Part shown: piece by piece, positions 32,417 to 44,847 of the stretch
Position numbering within the stretch: the stretch's first letter is position 1
Layout of the letters: the number at the start of each line of letters is the position of its first letter
NCBI GenBank assembly: GCA_030762935.1
Contig: CM060883.1
Span: 33,317,501 to 33,381,500 of the forward strand
From: Hymenopus coronatus
Lineage: Eukaryota > Arthropoda > Insecta > Mantodea > Hymenopodidae
Length of the DNA: 64,000 nt
Reading direction: 5' to 3'
The notes under the pieces: model-generated
Databases searched by the model: none
Told to the model about the DNA's origin: nothing
The model's input: only the letters and a program-made list of their open reading frames with translations
Translations under genes and position numbers: made by a program

Positions 32417-33332
32417 AAATATAAGAGGAGTATTACCATTATAATATTTTTACATGTTTATATGATCCTCTGAATAATCAATCTTACCAACCATGAAGCC
32501 GACACAAAAACGTTCCATTCCTTCATGGAAATTTATCAGATTTATCAAGCCACCCTCGTTGATGTAAAATTATAAGATTAGAACTCGAAATGTAATCAAG
32601 AAATGATTACCTTAGCAATGGCCTAGTTTTGTGCCTGGAGAGTTACGAAGACTGAACATTAATTTGAGACAGAGTAGCGAACAACAAATCAAGTTTAATG
32701 AGAGAAGCTACTCAGAGCGAAGTTTGCGCTGTCAGATTGCAAAGGGATGATCCGCTTGTGGGACAGTGGCGCCGTCCCAGTGTATTCTACAACTCCATTT
32801 TGCGTGTTCTTAAAGCCTTCCCCAAGTTCTGCTTTGCGCTAGAATCGCACACGAAATAAGCTCCTTTAAAACGTTCCATCGCTAAGCCCCATTGTCTTGG
32901 CGGAGAGATTCCATGTTCACGATATGAGCGAGATAATTTCGTTTCAACATCTGTGTTAAACAAGCAAAATTACTGTAAACTAAACTAGTAAGGAGAAATG
33001 CTTTCCTTAAGTAATGCCTGCTTTACGCCACTCTTTGAGGAAACAGTCGTCTGTAAAACAAATCCAACGTAGAGCATCTGTCTACTGTGCGAGATGTACC
33101 GGGTTTCATTCTTGAGTATGGGAAGTTTTCTCTAACTAGGTTTATGCCAAGGGTGCCCAACCTCTGCTCCTATGAGCTAACGTCGCCACTTAGTCGCGTT
33201 ACCCCGCCACCTTCGTTTTGTCCATGGCCAGGTAGGAAGCATTTCAGTGGCGTTTAACTGAACGGTTCTACACGATGGCAGGTTTCAAGCGAACCAAATA
33301 CAAGTGTTCCAGAAAGAATGGGAGGGAGTATA
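32417..33332. other. unassigned sequence
   Basis: About 0.9 kb with higher GC in its second half. I see no frame, promoter or repeat family that I can name. Confidence 0.5.
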
Positions 33333-34184
33333 TTTTTACTTTCTCCACACGTACTATGTTCATAGTTTATAGAGAAGGTATTGCTTTCCACCCAAAAATT
33401 CGATACCGATATTTCACCGGAAATACATGTTTTGGGTCCCCCTGAATCCAAAAAAAGTATTTTTGGAAAAAGGTCCGTGTGTGTATCTGTGGATAGCATA
33501 GCTCAAAAACGAAAAGACCGTTAAATACCAAACTTGGTATTTAAGTTTGGTATCTTTCAAGGATGCGACACGAAGATTTTCAAGAAAATCCCGCCACTCC
33601 CAACTACCCTTTACATGGAACTTTTTCGAAAATTGTTATTTTCTCAAAAATGGCTCTAACGATCTTGATTAAAATGTCACATATTAAAGATATTTACCTG
33701 ACAAATAAAATGTATATCATGAATTTTCTGGGAATATCCTCTGAAGACTACTTTATTCTGGATGAATTTCACGGAATTTTGCATAACTGCTAAACCGTAA
33801 GAGACGGATAAAAACTTAAACACACAAAAAATATAGAGCACATTAAAACACACAATTATGTTATATACATTTTTTTCGTGGAGCTGGTCGTTTTTGAGCG
33901 TATTCCTTGTTTTTGGTTTCAGCTTTGAAAAACATATACATTTCTCATACAGAAATTTGTCAACTGTCTATACAAACAAAGGAAATTCAGTCACATAGCA
34001 ACCAGCTTTTGACTATCAGTTTGGCCTATTGTACTCCCTATTTCCCTTCTACTTACAAGGAAGCAAGTAATAAACTATTTCTACTATTTTTTCTCGATTA
34101 GCATGAAGTAAATAGAAGCATAAGCTTTTTAACAATAATTTGTTGCAGAGATGTAGAGAAAGTCATGTGAATGGAACACATCAG
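33333..34184 (-). mobile_element. family H copy, full length, minus
   Basis: TTTTTACTTTCTCCACACGTAC to CACATCAGG, 852 bp. The hairpin (33340-33376) is type A. All blocks are present, and the near-palindrome AAATACCAAACTTGGTATTT at about 33524-33543 is perfect. Confidence 0.9.
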
Positions 34185-34323
34185 GTTTTTTTGTTAAATG
34201 TGAAATGTCTTATTCATTTATTTTGGGGTTCCGATGTAATATTAAAAAAATACCATCATACTGATTATGGCAAACACTTTTATCAGGTATGCAATCAGTA
34301 ACAGCACTTGAATTTTAATTAAT

Positions 34324-34536
34324 TTGCCTGCAAAGACGCATGATCTTCAAATGGAACTAGCTGCTTTGCAAAATTCAACAACCATTAAATATTCTCAGAA
34401 AAAAGAATGGCATTTATTTAAATCTGTTCCCACCGAAAATTTTCCCAAATTGCGAAATCTTTCTCAATATTTTCTCTACATATATTTGCGAATAGATGTG
34501 CTCGAAAATGAGTCAAATAAAATGCATAGATTGTAG
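34324..34536 (+). pseudogene. hAT-like transposase (ZBED/GTF2IRD2 type), C-terminal fragment
   Basis: The 70-residue frame (THDLQMELAALQNST, EWHLFKSVPTENFPKLRN, LENESNKMHRL) matches the C-terminal region of hAT-derived proteins. There LQ-E--LQ is followed by F-----FP-LR, a conserved S-T-Y-CE motif and K-K-R-RL. The STYVCE motif is replaced here (YIYLRIDV), so the copy is decayed. This is a pattern match from memory of the family, with no conserved catalytic residue in view. Confidence 0.4.
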
Positions 34537-34540
34537 GAGG

Positions 34541-34924
34541 AAAGGGAGGGTAGGGTCATTTGGTCTACCTTTTAAGACTCTGTTATTCATCGCTGTCCGA
34601 ACATTGATGAACTGGTTACAAGAAAATAATACGAGATTCACTAACAAGAATGGCGTCCAAGTTTTTTTTTGTTTTTTCTAGTATTTGTACCATCCGATAT
34701 AAAATTAACGTGCCCCCGTCACTGATGAAACTGGACGTCATAGATAGAGAGGTATTTGCCTGCCGCTACAAAAAAAAATGGGTGGAGCTAAATCTACCCC
34801 CTCTAGCGCTGTATGTTGGGCACCTATGGTTTATGCCCTTCCTTCCTCAGTGTCCCCAGATATAATACGTTTAAAAAACTCCCGGAATGTGTAAATAACA
34901 CAGAAATTAATTACCATAAGGTAA
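34541..34924. other. unassigned sequence
   Basis: No recognised feature. Short frames only. Confidence 0.5.
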
Positions 34925-35140
34925 TTTATACAACATTCCCTTCAAAATAGTTCCTTTCCGCAGACACTTCTGCCACCGCGTGTAAAGAGACTGGAAGCAC
35001 TCCTGGAAGTCGTTTTCAGAAACCTGTCCTAGTGCCCTTGTCGCATGTACACTAATTTCTTCAGTGTTCGAAAATCTTGCCTGACACGTTTATGCCATTC
35101 ATACACTGAGTTTTCTTCATCGCTGATTCAGCTTTATCGT
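34925..35140 (-). pseudogene. mariner-like transposase deletion relic
   Basis: On minus, SVYEWHKR (like the N-terminal VYEWHKRF motif of some mariners) lies close to a C-terminal-like stretch, ALGQVSENDFQECFQSLYTRW followed by QKCLRKGT. The middle with all catalytic residues is missing and frames differ between the parts. It could be an internally deleted element. Assignment rests on motif resemblance only. Confidence 0.4.
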
Positions 35141-35873
35141 CTTTCATTATTTTCAATGTCTCTGAGAAGATTATTTATGTTCGAAAGTACTCCGTTGCCG
35201 ACATAATGAAATGCCATAACCGAACATGTATACATAAAAAACTAGCTACCAAGCAAAAACAACAAACATTATTAACATTGCAAATTGATATGAAGTGTCA
35301 AAATGAGCATTACGAACACCTTAAAATAAAATATCCTTAACTTCATATACACCAAAGAGAAAATAAACGATACCGGAGACTTTTTGTATCTAGGGTTGTG
35401 AATGGGAGTATGAATGTGTATGATCTAATGTATAAAACATATTAAAATAAACTCCAATGACAACTGTATACGAGTTAAAACATATTTTCCGAAAACCAAC
35501 ACCAGGTGACCCAACTGCCCCATATTTTGCATTCCTTCGTGTGTTAAAATAGTTGCAGAATTCAACGGAGTATTTGAAGCTAAAATCACTCAGTGAGGAA
35601 CTAGCGAAAGATATCTTCGTTTTACCCCTCTCAATGAGTTGACCCGCCTCACCGTCTCGGTGATAAGCAAGAAGGGTATGTGAAGGTTGCTCATCCAGTT
35701 CTTCACTTACCGGTTTTGACTTGAAATAGCCCCGCTGAGTACTGCAACTCTTTTAACGCAGGCACACGCCAAATATAGGGTAGGTGGGCTGACTGGTGTG
35801 ATCCCAAGGATAAAAGACTGCCGTTATGACCAATGCAGTTAGAACCGGAGCATAAGTGAAACAATTTAAAACA
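35141..35873. other. unassigned sequence
   Basis: No recognised repeat or gene. Confidence 0.5.
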
Positions 35874-36195
35874 TCTGATGTGTTCCGTTCACATGATTTT
35901 CTCCATCTGTTTTGCAAACAGACTACTTACAAATCATTATATCGAGATAAACATTAGCAGAAATGGTCTTATTACTTAGTTCCTTTTAAGTAGAAGGAAA
36001 TAAGGGAATACACCAGGTTAAACGACAGTCAAATCTTTTCAAAGCTATCATTATGCCATTGGCTTGAAATTCCGTTCTCTTTAATGGCCAGGAATAAAAC
36101 AAGAGACACATGAAACGGATGTGGAGTTCTCGTTTGAAAAACATTTTAAATGTTTTAAAATTGAAACTAGATATTTGTACAGATATATATTTTAA
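35874..36195 (+). mobile_element. family H 5' fragment, diverged subfamily
   Basis: TCTGATGTGTTCCGTTCACATG, then the subfamily body (GCAAACAGACTACTTACAAATC, TAGTTCCTTTTAAGTAG, AATGGCCAGGA). It breaks off just before SINE B. Confidence 0.75.
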
Positions 36196-36227
36196 TACAA
36201 AGGTTCTACGCGGAAATAGTGTAGTGG

Positions 36228-36422
36228 GTTCCAACCCGGCGGAGTGTGATGGAATTTTTCGGACGTAAAAATCCTTAGAATGGCTTCCCTCGGAAAGGAA
36301 GTAACGCCAATGGTCCCGTGTCGCAGATTTACAAGCCCAACAAAGAGGCCCCTGAGCAAAAGGAAGCGGTCTCTCACGATCGATGTAGAATGGGACGCTG
36401 TGCGTCCAATAAATAAAATGTA
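36228..36422 (+). repeat. SINE B, partial head
   Basis: Begins at GGTTCCAACCCGGCGGAG and contains ATTTTTCGGACGTAAAAATCC, GTCGCAGATTTAC and GAATGGGACGCTG, ending in AATAAATAAAATG. Confidence 0.75.
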
Positions 36423-36699
36423 ATTTAAGCTGATATGACTGAGTTATCAGAAGGGAAACTGAACATCGCTAGCTCTCTACTCGAGGACTAAAGCGAGTAG
36501 TTTGGGAGCTTCCAACTATTGTTTTCGTATCTTGTCGCTGGGATAGATGTTCAGCTGTGGTTCGATTTCGCCTTGGGCAAAGTGGTTTCTGCGGTGTCTG
36601 GTCTCTGACAGTGTTTCTCGTCCTCGCTATTCAGCGCCTTCCTAACACCAGAGCCTTCTATAAATAACAGCAACACATTCTGGGACTCCATACCCTCTT

Positions 36700-36820
36700 A
36701 ATTACCGCGCGCTTTCGTAAACTAATTGCCAACTGCTCCAGAAAAAGCGATAGGTGCTGGATCGAAGCTGGGTTGTATGCGGGATGACTGGGTAATGTTC
36801 CTGTAGTAGTGTGCTAAATC
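36700..36820 (-). pseudogene. mariner-like fragment
   Basis: The + strand string GGTGCTGGATCGAAGCTGGG and what follows aligns with the stretch in mariner 3 that encodes PYSLDLAPSD on the minus strand. The minus reading gives SHPAYNPASIQHLSLF, consistent with a decayed third-catalytic-site region. Very short and uncertain. Confidence 0.3.
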
Positions 36821-36842
36821 TCTAACATACTTGGAGTCTGTT

Positions 36843-37688
36843 TATTACTTTTCTCTACTTAGTACATAGGTAGATATGGTATTATATTCCATACAAAAAT
36901 TCAATACCCAGATTACACTGGAAATACACATTTTAGAGTCCCCTGTGTAAAAGAATCATTTTTAGAAATAAGTCCGAGAGTGTGTATGTGTATATATCCG
37001 TGTCTGTGAACACGATGACTCAAACACGAAAATTCGGGTAAAATTCCAAACCTTAAGGATTCGACATGAAGATTTTGAAGAAAACCCTCATTCCAAAACT
37101 ACCCTTTACATGGAAAATATTTCTAAAATTGTAATTTTTTCAAAAATGGCCTAATGATTTTGATTAAAATAACCATGGTATATTTTCCAAAGATATTTAC
37201 ATGATAATTAAAAGTTATATCTTGCATTTTCTGAGAACAGCTTTTGAAGACATTCTGGATGACTTAAATAACTAGTAAAGCATAAGAGATAGACAAAACA
37301 AAGGTACTGCAAAAAGCTGTAGATCTCGTTAAAACACACAATTTATGTAATATACTTTTTTCTGTCTGTCTTTCTTTCTTTCCTGCTTTCTTTCGTGGAC
37401 AATTTCCTAGATATTCATTATTATTGGTTTCATTTTAAAACAATTTTTCATACGGGAATTTGTCAACTCCTGGCCATGCAAAGAAGCAATATAAATCATG
37501 CAACAACCAGCTTTTAAAAGATTTGACTATCGCTTTAGCCTGTAGTATTCCCTTATTGCCCTTAATACTTACAAGGAAACAAGTAATACTACGATTTTTG
37601 CTAATGTTTGTCATTTAGAATAAAATAGCACAATAATTTTTGTAATAATACATTGTAGGGAAAGTCATGCGGATGGGTCACCTGTCAT
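36843..37688 (-). mobile_element. family H copy, minus, degraded hairpin
   Basis: Starts ACTTTTCTCTACTTAGTAC and ends GCGGATGGGTCACC. Diverged from the consensus throughout. The CT-rich stretch TTTCTTTCTTTCC (about 37368-37393) is an expansion in the central body. Confidence 0.8.
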
Positions 37689-37798
37689 TTTCTTTTTGTT
37701 AGCTGGTCTTTGAATATTCCATTTATATCTGGAATCCCTTATCTTGTTCCGCCCTTTCGTTTGTTCACCTAATATCTCTAAAATCGATAACAAAACTA

Positions 37799-38655
37799 TT
37801 TTTACTTTCTATGCACGTACTATATACATAGTGCATATAGAAGGTATTGCACTCCACCCAAAATTCGATACCGAGATTTCACTGGAAACATACGTTTTAG
37901 GGTCCCCTGAATCCAAAAAAAAGTATTTTCAGAAAAAGGTCTATGTGTGTGTGTGTCTGTGAACACGACAACTCAAAAACGAAAAGTCGGTATAACAGCA
38001 AACTTGGTATTTAAGTTTAGTATCTTGCAGGGATGCGACACGAAGATTTTGAGAAAAGTCCCCCCCTCACAAACTACCCTTTACATTGAAAAAATTTCGA
38101 ATTTTTTGATTTTCTCAAAAATGGCTCTAACGATTTTAATTAAAATTTCGAATATTAAAGATATTTGCCTGATAATAAAATGTATATTTTGAATTTTCTG
38201 GTAATAACCTCTGAAGACTACTTTATTCTGGATGAAGTTTATGGAAGTTTCCATAACTGCTAACCATAAGAGATGGACAAAAACTTAGCAAACAAAAAAC
38301 GTAGAGCACATTAAAAGCCACAATCTATGTTATATACATTTTGTTTGTGGAATTGATCGTTTTAAAGATATTCTTTGTTTTTGGTTTCAGCTTTGAAAAA
38401 CTTGTACTTTTCTCATGCAGGAGTTTGTCAACTCCTGTCCATACACACAAAGGAACTTCACTCACATAGCAACCAGCTTTTGACTATCACTTTAACCTAC
38501 GGTACTCCCTTATTCCGCTCCTACTTACAAAGAAGCAAGTAATAAGACTATTTCTGATATTTTTTCTCGATTAGAATGAAGCAAATAGAAGCATAAGCTT
38601 TTTAACAATAATTTGTTGCAGAGATGTAAAGAAAGTCATGTGAATGGAACACAAG
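37799..38655 (-). mobile_element. family H copy, full length, minus
   Basis: TTTTTACTTTCTATGCACGTAC to GGAACACAAGA. The hairpin has one arm change (CTATGCAC/GCATATAG) that keeps partial pairing. Confidence 0.85.
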
Positions 38656-38911
38656 ATTTTTTTAGAATCAAGTTAGTAACCAAACTTATGTGCTTTGCAT
38701 CAATCCAAAGGCGAATATACTCTTCTGCTTAATTCTCTGATTACCATGCTCGTATGTAAGACTTACATCTCCAGGTCTTATAAACCAACGTTTGGGTCAG
38801 ACGTCTGTAGAGGATCAGAAAGAAAACTGGATGATCAAGCCGATGTCTAGTATGAAAGTGAAGAACTGTATGAAATGGTAAAAGGAATGTTGATTATGGA
38901 GTAATTAGTGG

Positions 38912-39050
38912 AATGAATGGTGGGGAAAACCGGAGAAAACCATCCAGACGAGGCTTCGTCCACCACAAAATCCACATGGGGTCCCTTGGGATCGAACCTG
39001 GGCCGCCTTGATGAGAGGCGAGCGGTCTAACCACGCGGCCATGGCGGTGA
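38912..39050 (-). repeat. SINE A, 5' half with intact promoter boxes
   Basis: Minus-strand A box (GGCCGCGTGGTTAGACC) and canonical B box (AGGTTCGATCC, within 38988-39001), with the following TTTTCTCCGGTTTTCCCC. The 3' half is absent. It has the best-preserved polymerase III promoter boxes of the SINE A copies here. Confidence 0.75.
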
Positions 39051-41066
39051 AAATAATAAAATGCTATATAATTCAAATTTGTATGCGATACTAATACATT
39101 CCCATGTGCTCTACAAACAAACAGAATTTGACACCTTTAAGCTAAGCCACAACTGAGAAATAAACGGAGTGTTTGCGAAAATGTTAGGGTCCAATTTTGT
39201 ACTCTTCCTAAAATGCTCCTCAAAAATACGATTCTCTTAGCGCTAGAGCTACCGATTCAACTTTCCAAATCACCGCATTTTCGCGGCTATAGAGAAAGAA
39301 TAATAATTATCACATTTGGTATGTTTGTTTTTCGCACGTGTCAACACCATGCATCCTGATTCTTATGTCCCAGGTACAAAACCAGCCCATACTTTTGTTT
39401 TAGTGTGCTTAGAAACGGCAGCCACATATCAGTAGATTTACTGGCATGTAAAAGAAAAACCAGCAGCGCTAATATTAACCTACGAATTGAAAGCGTCGTT
39501 ATTAAACAAATAACTTAAAGGAAACCCCTGGCGCTATGGGCTACAGTGGAATTTAAAGTACTTTAGGATCCTGACATTCACTACGAAGGCTAAGGGAGAG
39601 GTGGTTTCTATGAAAACGCTTCTCACTACACAGCTCCATCCAATTAGAGCGAGTCATCCTCTTTTAACCGTTATGCATCTAAAGTCATTTAAATTCCAAT
39701 GTAGGGCGTGGAGCTGTGGTTCCCTACACTGAATACGCCCGGATTGCATCGTGCCCATGGTGGGGGCGGATATAAGGACTGGCGCCTATTCAGCATAATA
39801 AATTGAGGAGCTCCGACAGGCAGCGCCCCTGACAATCTGCTCTATAGCGAGATCGTCCAACTCTAACACGCGTACGTAGGCATGAGGTAGGTAGTTGCGT
39901 TCATAGCCTCAGGTCACAAATACGCTGAATCACCAAGGGATGATGATAATAGTAATAATAATATTGAAATTACTAACCGACAAGAGGATTCTTGGTAGAC
40001 TTTCCCCTCTATTGGAACCTAAGCACTAAAACAGGGACCGTTCGAAGTATCGCTCTGTAACCACGACCTCTCCTCGATCAAAGCGTTTCTTTGGCATGGG
40101 TTAAAATATTTGAATGCCAGCCTTGATACTAGCTATTCCAACTTAAGCGCGCCAGAGAGCAGCAGAGTACTCGCGACTCACAGGAATCTGCATGCAACTT
40201 ACGGTAAGCCTTCACCACGGCTGAAAGATAACTGGTATGAAGTGCATTCATTTATGCCTTCCAGTGACTATTGGGTATCACGCTCCCCCTCCAGCCGGGC
40301 TCCGAAAATTGTTGTTGCATACACGCGAGTCCTCGACGCAGATGAGCAGAGTTGGAACAACCTGTTTTTAATGAAAAATTGGGGGACTGGTGTTGCCTAC
40401 GGTTAATTTTTGGGATTGCTGTATTCTCGAAACCATTAAAAAATAACGATTGCATCATTTCTCCATGCCTCCAATTGAAAGATTGCTTAAAATATTACTT
40501 GTATGATTCAAGGGGACATTAAGGATATTATTCTGATATTTCAAACAACGCTATTTGCGCCATTACGTAAACAGAGATCAGCCAAAGCAGTAGAATTTAC
40601 AGCTAAAGGAAATACATTCAATTTTAGAAATTGCTCGACAGAAGCTTGAATGCAGTTACCAAGAACAAAAAAGATAGCTTATGCTAGTGTTCTGGCTTTA
40701 CCATAGTGCTATCTAAAAACTAATTGAAGCAGATAACAGAAAAGAACTACCTGAAAACATTTCCAGGACTCGATGGTTTCAAAGCAAACACTAATTAAAA
40801 TGACACTTGTTAGGGTACATGTTGACTATCCACTCGCCAATCAAGAGCACTGATAACAGATACGGGGCATGAGCTGATAACACGCCCAGCTTTAACAACA
40901 TATGCATCTACGCGATAACTGAGTAACTTCTAGTTTTGAGGGCGAGGTCTGCGCTCTTTCATGTTCTACACGGCGTTGTCAATTCATTTGTTATTACACC
41001 GGATGTAGAGGTTTTGTCTACATGACTTGCGCGAAGTATTTTATCGCAAATAGTGAGAATTGGAGG
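39051..41066. other. unassigned, mostly single-copy-looking 2 kb
   Basis: The longest stretch without any repeat I recognise. A 98-residue frame (40110-40406) has no family signature. If a host exon hides in this window, this is the most plausible location, but nothing in the sequence demands it. Confidence 0.5.
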
Positions 41067-41213
41067 AAGTAGTAGTAATAGCAGTAGTACTGTCAGCGGT
41101 AGAATAGTGCCCGTGGTGTTGATAGTGGTGGTTGTGGCAGTAATGGTGGCAGAGTGGTAGCATTAGTAGTAATAGTAGTACTGACAGAGGTAGTGGTGGT
41201 GGTGGTAGTAGAA
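41067..41213. repeat. short TAG/TGG minisatellite
   Basis: Imperfect AGTAGT and GTGGTGGT repeats, the smaller of two related tracts. Confidence 0.85.
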
Positions 41214-41502
41214 GCTATAACTGATATTATGGCTCAGACTTGGCACAGTTGGAAATTAATGCAATCAATAGTCACAGAGATCATTGTACAAAGGAAGTAC
41301 AAAGGAAGCAGATAGAAATGAAAGACAAAGATATAATACACTATAAGGTCTCAGGTTTCCTGATTGATGTGTTACCTATTCTTAGGTAGTTCCAAGTAGG
41401 ATTCCAACGGAAAAGAGGGGTTTTTTTAGTCGGTAAGAGTCCGGCACATCAGGCTATCTCCCCTGATGCCCATGTGGGTTTTTCCCCCCTCTTTATAAAA
41501 AA

Positions 41503-42440
41503 AGTAGTAATAGTAGTAGTCGTGGTGGTGGTGGTGGTGGTGGCGACGGCGGCGGTGGTGGTGGTGGTGGTGGTAGTAGTAGTGGTAGTAGTAGTAGTAG
41601 TAGTAGTAGTAATAGTATTAGTGGTAGTGGTAGTAGTGATAGTGGTAGTAGTAGTGGCAGTAGTAGTGGTAGTAGTACTGGCAGTAGTAGTGGTAGTAGT
41701 ACTGGCAGTAGTAGTGGTAGTGGCAGTAGTAGTGGTACTGGTAGTAGTAGTAGTGGTAGTAGTGGCAGTAGTAGTAGTGGTAGTAGTAGTGGTAGTGGTA
41801 GTAGTAGTGGTAGGGTAGTGGCAGTAGTAGTGGTACTGGTAGTAGTAGTGGTAGTAGTGGCAGTAGTAGTAGTGGCAATGGTAGTGGTAGTAGTAGTGGC
41901 AGTAGTAGTGGTAGTAGTAGTGGCAGTAGTAGTGGTAGAGGTAGTAGTGGTGGTGGTAGAGGTAGTAGTGGTAGTAATAGTGGTAGTAGTGGTAATAGTG
42001 ATGGTAGTGGTAGTAGTAGTAATGGTAGTAGTAGTAATACTGGTGGTAGTTGTAGTGGCAGTAGTAGTGGTAGTAGTGGTAATAGTGGTAATAGTGGTAG
42101 TAGTGGTAATAGTGATAGTAGTGGTAATAGTGGTAGTAGTGGTAATAGTGGTAGTAGTGGTAGTAGTGGTAATAGTGGTAGTAGTGGTAATAGTGGTAGT
42201 AGTGGTAATAGTGGTAGTAGTGGTAGTAGTGGTAATAGTGGTAGTAGTGGTAGTAGTGGTAATAGTGTTAGTAGTGGCAGTAGTAGTTATAGTAGTGGTA
42301 ATAGTGTTAGTAGTGGCAGTAGTAGTGATAGTAATGGTAATAGTGGTAGTAGTGGTAGTATTAGTAATGGTAGTAGTAGTAATAGTGGGGGTAGTGGTAG
42401 TAGTAGTAGTAATAGTGGTGGTAGTGGTAGTAGTGGTAAT
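41503..42440. repeat. 0.94-kb TAG/TGG trinucleotide-based minisatellite
   Basis: Almost purely G, T and A in combinations of GTA, GTG, GTT and AAT. The distal half has a higher-order period (GGTAATAGTGGTAGTAGT and variants). Opposed long frames read as poly-valine on plus and tyrosine/histidine-rich on minus. They are products of the repeat and not genes. The strand asymmetry (no C on plus except rare GCA) is extreme. Confidence 0.95.
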
Positions 42441-43149
42441 TCCTACAACTTCACATTTATGTTTCAGATTCTATGGGCCAGCAAACATACCTCATCTTGG
42501 GAATTCTAGCGACTTCTATTCTGATAGTTAATGTTAAAATAAATATTTGTTTTCCAAAACAGAAACTCAGGTGCCCCATTCTTTTATACAAGTTTCTAGT
42601 ACAACCTTTACTGATAAAACACGTTCATAAACTTCAGGTATTCAAAATAAATTTAAAGTTGAACCAATTATGCTTGGTACATTAGAAACATTGAACTACG
42701 TAAAAGTTTGACATCCATCAAACAATACATCATGTCTCTCTCGACGCACTAGTATAGAATACACTCGTAAGAGAAAGAATACGCCAACACGCCAAGGAAA
42801 GTTACCTCTGAACATCTTTAACATCAGACACCAAATTGAAGAACAACATTGATTTAACTAACTTGTAATAATTAGATAAATCAACTTGTTTTGAAACAAC
42901 ACGGATTGATTAAATCACTTCACATAGCTAAATATCACATAGTATTTAAATATGAAATTGGTTTATAAAAATAACATTTAAAAGTGTGGAACACTAACAC
43001 AATTATTACATCTGGAACACATGGAACGCAGCAGCCTCTCCCCAACAAAGGATTTCAAGGGTCACTGAAGGAAATTTTGAGAAAGGACAACAAAGAATTA
43101 CGGTAAGCCAAAGTAGATCTTCGTAGCATTAGACTAAGTTCATATAGTA
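42441..43149. other. unassigned AT-rich sequence
   Basis: No recognisable element. Confidence 0.5.
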
Positions 43150-44010
43150 ACGCTTGCAAGCCTGTATGTACTTCCTCAATGTGCAGCATGCACTTCTGTG
43201 TACGCATGCGTTGCTGCGCCATGTGCTAGGATGGATCTCAAGCGAAAGAGTTTCTGTGCAGTATAAATGATAGAGAATGCCTTAAAAGACTATCTCGGGC
43301 TTTGGGAATCTCTGGCCTTTGTAATCCATAATTTGCGGAGTTTAGAAGAGTTAGGAATTCCCCCGAAGATGAAGACTGCATGACGACCGCTACAGAACCA
43401 AAGAATGATAAATGTGATAAAATCTAAGCGCGTGTTGCGAAAAGAGATCATCGAGATTCAGGAAGTGATGAATATTGAATTAGTAGCAGTGAACATATTC
43501 CTAAATGTTATATTTTTAAAAAATCGTCTTAAGGAAACTGTGCACAAATGTGTGGAAAGTTGATGCTGGATGATCTATAAATATATTTAACATCGCAACA
43601 GGTGATGAAAGCAGAAAATACCAGTATGATCCAGAAACAACGCAATAACCATCAATCTGGAGGACAGGTTGTCCCAATAAACAGATGTTGGCAAGAAGAT
43701 AATCTGTACGTTTTACTAAGCCAGTGGCCATATTGTGACAATTCCACTTGAACAAAACATGTCACTGCGGGGTGAAAATGTCCGCCACAAGTCTTAAAAC
43801 TAGTCTAAAACTCGGAATAAAGCATCCTAATACATGGCATTTTATCACACAATAATGCCTTTGCCCACATTGCCAGAAACACCAAATGTCTGCAGGAGTC
43901 ACGAGTCAAATATTTGTCCCATCCATCCTACAGTCCAGACATGGACTCAAGCTACTTGCTTTTATCGCCCAAAATAAAAGAATAATATCGAGGTCAATGA
44001 GTTAATTAAT
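43150..44010 (+). pseudogene. mariner 4 transposase, heavily decayed
   Basis: Broken frames give NIATGDESRKYQYDPETTQ (first catalytic site GDE), then IWRTGCPNKQML. Later comes HNNAFAHIARNTKC, where HDNA has become HNNA, and SHPSYSPDMDSSYLLL, where the third catalytic Asp is Ser. Two of three catalytic Asp are lost and stops are frequent. The ends are not identified, so the coordinates are approximate. Confidence 0.65.
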
Positions 44011-44481
44011 CTGGAGCTGCATTAGCTGTGTGTTTAAGAATATTTGTACTCTTTTCAAGAACAATGGCGTTCAATTTGAATATTTGATTGTAAGGACGAG
44101 ACGTTGTATAGAATGTAATAGTGAATGCTTTCCAAATATGCAATGCTGATATAAAAAAATTTAAAATCTTATTGCGTTCATTCTCAAACTTTTGGAGTAA
44201 CATCGTGTTTGCTTTAAACTAAAAAGTTAACATCCTGGATGAAAATATCTCTGCCGTCAAAATAACAGCTGCAATTAACACCAATTAAGGCCATAAAGAG
44301 GTCCAACAAGGGATTTCTGCGGCATGGTTCAAATTCTGGGGTTGAGCTTCATCCTCACATGCAATGCATACAGCACGAGACTGGGAAAAAATATAATGGA
44401 TAGCTGTGTCCTAGTAAAATAATTGCTTTTCCATTGTCAATCAGAATGGTTCAATCTAATGGATGGTTGAAAACTACGAAG

Positions 44482-44720
44482 CACGGGAACTAAAACCTTA
44501 CGACAGTTAAGTCGCCTTTGGGATATGTCATCTCAAAATAATTTGAGACCTCTTTGTGTGGTTTACCGAAGAAAACTCGGGTTATGGCACGTTGCCATGG
44601 TAGCTCGGGGTTAAAGCAACTGGACGAAGACCAGAAAATCCGTGGTGCAAATCCCGGCTATTGAATTTTTCAGTCTGACGGCAACGTTCCAGTTGTAACC
44701 TATCTTTCCTACTATATGAA
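44482..44720 (+). repeat. SINE D, body plus tRNA-like segment
   Basis: Matches 170-380: CAAAATAATTTGAGA, GTTTACCGAAGAAAAC, GTTGCCATGGTAGCTC and GGTGCAAATCCCGGCTATTG, then TTGAATTTTTCAGTC. The B box carries one change (GGTGCAAATCC). Confidence 0.7.
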
Positions 44721-44847
44721 GCATAAACTTGTGTCATAACAGGCAGAAAAAGAAACATAAAAGAAAAATGCAAAAAAATGTGGGGTCAGTCTTCAAGATG
44801 AATCCGCTGGGAAGACCTGAGGAAGATGATTATCAGCCACCTATACC

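Noticed and set aside
40110..40406. 98-residue frame as a host exon
   Set aside because: No recognisable domain and no clear splice-site support; left as unassigned.
41474..42531. Poly-valine frames of 114 and 237 residues
   Set aside because: Read-through of the TAG/TGG minisatellite, with no independent coding signal.
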